A DNA stretch of 6,434 nt from Candidatus Omnitrophota bacterium (GTDB taxonomy: Bacteria > Omnitrophota > Gorgyraeia > Gygaellales > Profunditerraquicolaceae). Below the pieces are notes generated by a model that was not told the DNA's origin, did no database searches, and saw nothing but the letters and a program-made list of their open reading frames with translations. Positions 5,429 through 6,434 of the stretch are shown piece after piece (the stretch's first letter is position 1; each line of letters starts with the position of its first letter). The stretch lies in NCBI GenBank assembly GCA_023228185.1, contig JALOBQ010000055.1, positions 1-6,434 of the forward strand, read 5' to 3'. A program made the translations under genes and the position numbers.

Positions 5429-6434
5429 TCACCAATGCTTGTCAAGGCTGCGGTATTGCAATGCTTCGGCGATATGCTGGGGAAGAATACTGCCGGAGCC
5501 GTCTAAATCAGCGATAGTGCGGCTGACTTTCAGGATTTTATCATACGCTCTTGCTGAAAGCCCGAGTTCGGCCATCCCAAGTTTTAGTAATTCCTGCGCG
5601 TCAGGCTCCAAGCAACAATATTTTTTAACTTGCTTTACGCCCATGCGCGCGTTACAAAATATAAAACTTTCCTCGCCGCTGAAGCGGGTTTTCTGAATAT
5701 TCCTCGCGATTTGCACGCGTTGCTTGATTATCGCTGATGGCTCAGCGTCTTTAGGGCTGGATAATTCCTGATAAGCTATAGCAGGCAGTTCAATGTGGAT
5801 ATCAATTCTATCTACCAGCGGGCCGGAGATCTTGCCGATGTAATTGGCGATTTTATTGGGAGTACAGCGGCAGGTTTTTGTAGGATGTGTATAATATCCG
5901 CAGGGGCAAGGGTTAAGCGCGGCGACAAGCATAAAAGAAGAGGGGAAGATAAATGTTCTTTTTATGCGCGACACACAGATTATTCCGTCTTCTAACGGTT
6001 GGCGCATTGCCTCAAGGCAATGGCGGGGGAATTCCGGAAATTCATCCAAGAATAACACTCCGCAATGAGCCAGGCTGATCTCGCCGGGTTTAGGTAAACT
6101 GCCGCCGCCTATTAACGCCGTTTCCGAGATGTTGTGATGCGGGCAGCGAAACGGCCTTTTTTTCAGCACCCCGCAACCTAAAGGAAGCGTTCCGGCAACA
6201 GAGTGGATCTTGGTAATCTCCAAAGCCTCAGCCACGGTTAAATCAGGCATAATTGTGGGAATCCTTTTTGCTAACATAGTTTTGCCGCTTCCCGGGGGCC
6301 CAATCATCATAATATTGTGCCCACCTGCCACAGCGACCTCCAAAGCTCTTTTGGCAAAATACTGGCCTTTAACCTCGCAATAATCCAGGCCGTATTTTTC
6401 GTCAGCGCAGGTAATTTCGCCTGAAGTTGGTTGA
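5429..6434 (-). CDS. comM: ComM/YifB-family Mg-chelatase-like AAA+ ATPase, C-terminal part (5' end outside window)
   Basis: ComM is a hexameric AAA+ motor that, in naturally competent bacteria, extends donor-strand integration by branch migration. The family is also common in species not known to be competent. The frame stays open to the right edge, so the TTG at 6343 is internal and 334 of about 500 codons are visible. The missing part would be the N-terminal Lon-protease-like fold. Visible motifs, numbered from the first visible residue, are DYCEVKGQYFAKRALE, Walker A GPPGSGKT (45-52), Walker B LFLDE (127-131), the sensor and cysteine cluster NPCPCGYY...CRC (cysteines 176, 178, 188, 190) and GPLVDRIDIHIE with the conserved arginine. 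The C-terminal domain ends in IAEALQYRSLDKHW, the family's usual terminus. The neighbouring element therefore did not truncate it. No competence gene is in view. Confidence 0.95.
   Translation of the reverse strand, partial: QPTSGEITCADEKYGLDYCEVKGQYFAKRALEVAVAGGHNIMMIGPPGSGKTMLAKRIPTIMPDLTVAEALEITKIHSVAGTLPLGCGVLKKRPFRCPHHNISETALIGGGSLPKPGEISLAHCGVLFLDEFPEFPRHCLEAMRQPLEDGIICVSRIKRTFIFPSSFMLVAALNPCPCGYYTHPTKTCRCTPNKIANYIGKISGPLVDRIDIHIELPAIAYQELSSPKDAEPSAIIKQRVQIARNIQKTRFSGEESFIFCNARMGVKQVKKYCCLEPDAQELLKLGMAELGLSARAYDKILKVSRTIADLDGSGSILPQHIAEALQYRSLDKHW

Noticed and set aside
5268..5696. Plus-strand 142-codon open frame
   Set aside because: It runs antisense across the transposase start, the repeat array and the comM 3' end, has no recognisable domain, and both real genes are clear on the other strand.
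6341..6343. TTG as the start of the ATPase gene on the minus strand
   Set aside because: Thirty in-frame codons continue to the right edge and encode the usual ComM sequence before Walker A (EVKGQYFAKRALE).

Overview
The window reads as ordinary chromosome from an uncultured, probably Gram-negative bacterium with moderate GC. The Gram-negative reading rests on a lipobox-bearing lipoprotein and a membrane sensor kinase with an extracytoplasmic domain. The style of the PKD lipoprotein and of the repeat-flanked Y1 transposase recalls candidate-phylum genomes such as Omnitrophota. That placement is from memory and is weak, because no marker gene settles it.

Positions 1-4762 hold five genes on the + strand. 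In order they are the C-terminal 273 codons of mnmE (tRNA wobble-uridine modification GTPase, cut by the window edge), folE (GTP cyclohydrolase I), a lipoprotein with a Pro/Ala-rich linker and a C-terminal PKD domain, a CHASE4-HAMP-HisKA-HATPase sensor histidine kinase, and a single-domain CheY-like response regulator. The last three are tightly packed (gaps of 31 and 3 nt) and may form one envelope-sensing cassette. The regulator has no output domain, so its target must be another protein.

Positions 4763-5428 are a small mobile or REP-like element. A 160-aa Y1/HUH transposase of the REP-associated type (minus strand) is bracketed by a mirror-symmetric set of short repeats. Each side has three units beginning every 23 nt, and the two sides are inverted relative to each other. 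The outermost pair is a perfect 17-bp inverted repeat. A separate 10-bp perfect hairpin lies on the left edge.

Positions 5429-6434 hold the C-terminal 334 codons of comM (YifB/Mg-chelatase-like AAA+ ATPase) on the minus strand, with its 5' end beyond the window. The element therefore fills the gap between the 3' ends of two convergent transcription units and appears to have broken neither gene.

Most of the window is well-known housekeeping. The parts most worth a second look are the repeat architecture around the transposase and the lipoprotein/kinase/regulator set, whose lipoprotein N-terminal domain I do not recognise.
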